Shown here piece after piece: positions 62,674-64,000 of a DNA stretch of 64,000 bases. The stretch's first letter is position 1; every line of letters starts with the position of its first letter. This DNA comes from CAYZJR01 sp964503045. GTDB taxonomy: Bacteria > Cyanobacteriota > Vampirovibrionia > Obscuribacterales > Obscuribacteraceae. The notes beneath the pieces are model-generated. The model searched no databases, was not told the origin of the DNA, and was given only the letters and a program-made list of their open reading frames with translations. The translations under genes were made by a program, and so were the position numbers. The stretch lies in contig CAZCZI010000036.1 of the NCBI GenBank assembly GCA_964503045.1, positions 5,293 through 69,292 of the forward strand, written 5' to 3'.

Positions 62674-62961
62674 ATGCCATCTAGAAGAAAAGGCTCAATT
62701 TTTTTGAGACCGTTGGCAGTGTTGGTGTTGGTATCACTGGTGACACCAGCACCTGCTTCGGATTCTGTCTCCTATTTGAAATTGAAAGATTCGCGCGACG
62801 CATTGATGAACCAACAAAGAGCGTTGCAGAAAGCTTATGACGAAGCCGGTTCGCAGATTGATGAGCTGAAGCGACGGCAAGCAATTTTGGATGCGTATTT
62901 GCATCAGATCGAACGCTCGATTCGAGACGTCGATGGCGCAATGGCTCAGTTGCCGCATTGA
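62674..62961 (+). CDS. Small secreted coiled-coil protein
   Basis: A 95-residue protein: basic start, hydrophobic signal segment (FLRPLAVLVLVSLVTPAPA), then a continuous amphipathic helix (LKLKDSRDALMNQQRALQKAYDEAGSQIDELKRRQAILDAY) typical of a coiled coil. The next gene starts nine bases after its stop, so they form a small operon. Function unknown. Confidence 0.7.
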   Translation: MPSRRKGSIFLRPLAVLVLVSLVTPAPASDSVSYLKLKDSRDALMNQQRALQKAYDEAGSQIDELKRRQAILDAYLHQIERSIRDVDGAMAQLPH

Positions 62962-62970
62962 GGAGGAACA

Positions 62971-63681
62971 TTGGAAGTGTCGGCGAGTCCCAAATTCAAT
63001 AGGTTGGAACGTTTTGCATTCTCTGTGATGTTTGCTTGGGTGACGGCAGTCGGCTGCTCTTCTTCGTTGGCGCTTGCCGAAGGAGCACATGGATCGTTGG
63101 GAACTATTCCCTCGCAGACTTCCGCTGCAGCCGCCTCCGAACCGTCGTCTAAATCTCCCAAATCATCGACTTCTTCGACTGTTGCCGCTTCGAATCAAAG
63201 TTCCGATGCTGATTCCAGTATTGAATGTTCCGAACCGCATATGGTGCCTGAGGTGCATTCACCGAAACCGGAAGCTCCGGCAGTACTTGAAACCGTGAAG
63301 GTAATGGCCAAAGCTGCTGCGCGTGGCGACGTAGACAAATACAAGGCTTGTCTCGACGAGGCGTGCACCATATTCGATGAGTCGACAAACAAAATGTCGA
63401 CCGGAAAAGACGCGGCCGCCGACAGCATGATGAAAGAGTTTCAGCGCGATAAGAGCAAAGGCAAGCACCGCACCGTCACGATTAAGATCGACCAACCCTT
63501 CATCAAGGTCGCCGGCGACAGCGCAGTGGTCAGTTATCACGGCGAGAAAACCGTCACTTTCGATGGTGAGAAACCCGTAACGCGTGAAGCATTTGTCACC
63601 CAAGTCTTCATTAAGGATGGCGATGACTGGCGAATGTCGTCGCACACTCGCGGGCAGTGGCAAGAAAAACCTGCAAAGTGA
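62971..63681 (+). CDS. Secreted NTF2-like/SnoaL-type domain protein
   Basis: A 236-residue protein. The signal segment (FAFSVMFAWVTAVGCSSSLALAEG) has a lipobox-like VGC; a Ser/Pro-rich linker follows. Residues ~95-230 form an NTF2-like domain: helix VMAKAAARGDVDKYKACLD, then strands KHRTVTIKIDQPFIKVAGDSAVVSYHG and DDWRMSSHTRG. Such domains bind small ligands or act as enzymes. The TTG at 62971 has AGGAGG four bases upstream; GTG 62977 is also possible. Confidence 0.75.
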   Translation: MEVSASPKFNRLERFAFSVMFAWVTAVGCSSSLALAEGAHGSLGTIPSQTSAAAASEPSSKSPKSSTSSTVAASNQSSDADSSIECSEPHMVPEVHSPKPEAPAVLETVKVMAKAAARGDVDKYKACLDEACTIFDESTNKMSTGKDAAADSMMKEFQRDKSKGKHRTVTIKIDQPFIKVAGDSAVVSYHGEKTVTFDGEKPVTREAFVTQVFIKDGDDWRMSSHTRGQWQEKPAK

Positions 63682-63821
63682 TAGATTCATAAACGGATCT
63701 ATCGCATACAAAGTAATAATTAAGCGCTCTTGGCTTTACGCCTGGTAATATACCGAAATCGCCCGCAGACGCGGCGAACGGGTCGCGACGATAAGATCCG
63801 GTTCATACTTCTTGGAGTCTG

Positions 63822-64000
63822 GTGCAAAAAGTGGGTACTGATCCCAGGTTTATTCGAAACTTCTCGATCATTGCTCACATCGATCACGGCAAGTCGACGC
63901 TTGCCGATCGGCTGCTGGAGACGACCAACACCATTTCTAAGCGCGAGATGCAAGATCAGGTGCTCGACACCATGGATCTCGAGCGCGAGCGCGGCATCAC
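63822..64000 (+). CDS. lepA: Elongation factor 4 (LepA), 5' fragment
   Basis: The frame runs off the window end after about 59 codons. It shows FIRNFSIIAHIDHGKSTLADRL (G1 P-loop) and LDTMDLERERGI, diagnostic for LepA, a ribosome back-translocating GTPase. GTG 63822 has GGAG five bases upstream. Confidence 0.9.
   Translation, partial: MQKVGTDPRFIRNFSIIAHIDHGKSTLADRLLETTNTISKREMQDQVLDTMDLERERGI

Noticed and set aside
1..64000. CRISPR arrays, IS elements, rRNA operons
   Set aside because: I looked for regularly spaced direct repeats, transposase motifs and rRNA signatures and found none.

Overview
The window is 64 kb of a chromosome at roughly 50% GC with a 100-N assembly gap (57080-57179), so it is probably a scaffold from a draft or metagenome assembly. 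Two eukaryotic-type Ser/Thr kinases, many TPR/Sel1 proteins, a DUF6745 protein, secreted peptidases and a complete-looking purine operon suit a large-genome free-living bacterium. The protein repertoire reminds me of non-photosynthetic Cyanobacteria (Melainabacteria/Vampirovibrionia, Obscuribacterales type). That placement is inference only; no rRNA or tRNA gene is visible.

Layout. 0.3-5 kb (minus): membrane protein, LuxR-type response regulator coupled to a TPR-matrixin metalloprotease, and a hypothetical protein. 5.4-9.2 kb (plus): kinase, secreted esterase, a Tag-like glycosylase homologue without its catalytic residues, and a DUF6745 protein, closed by a strong terminator at 9.2 kb. 9.3-16.8 kb (minus): DUF2339 membrane protein, TPR plus two retropepsin domains, then a tightly overlapping four-gene unit (GNAT/FemAB-like acyltransferase, two paired SMR transporters, DegT aminotransferase), and a Sel1 protein. 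17.1-19.9 kb (plus): TPR protein and an HtrA-like protease. 20.1-33.4 kb (plus): purF-C-D-N-L-Q-M-H-E-K, which covers every step from PRPP to IMP except PurB. PurC is unusually long and PurL carries a PurS-like N-terminus.

33.3-45 kb: second kinase (tail-overlapping purK), small secreted proteins, a PstS-like lipoprotein, a 120-bp tandem repeat with inverted-repeat arms, a 56-residue small protein, metH, and a Pro/Gln-rich protein with LRV-like repeats. 45-54 kb: TPR proteins, hypothetical proteins, and an exported TldD/TldE-like pair with a decayed duplicate of the TldE tail about 950 bp away. 54-59.5 kb is an accessory stretch: a membrane HExxH protein, a BrnT-like/CopG toxin-antitoxin pair with a palindromic operator candidate, a macro-domain protein, the gap, and a HipBA module. 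59.5-64 kb: thioredoxin-like protein, bifunctional homocysteine methyltransferase/methylenetetrahydrofolate reductase (works with metH), three small secreted proteins, and the start of lepA.

The clearest pathway content is de novo purine synthesis plus the folate/methionine cycle. The least explained content is the acyltransferase-SMR-SMR-DegT unit, the exported TldD/E pair, and the 54-59 kb accessory stretch.
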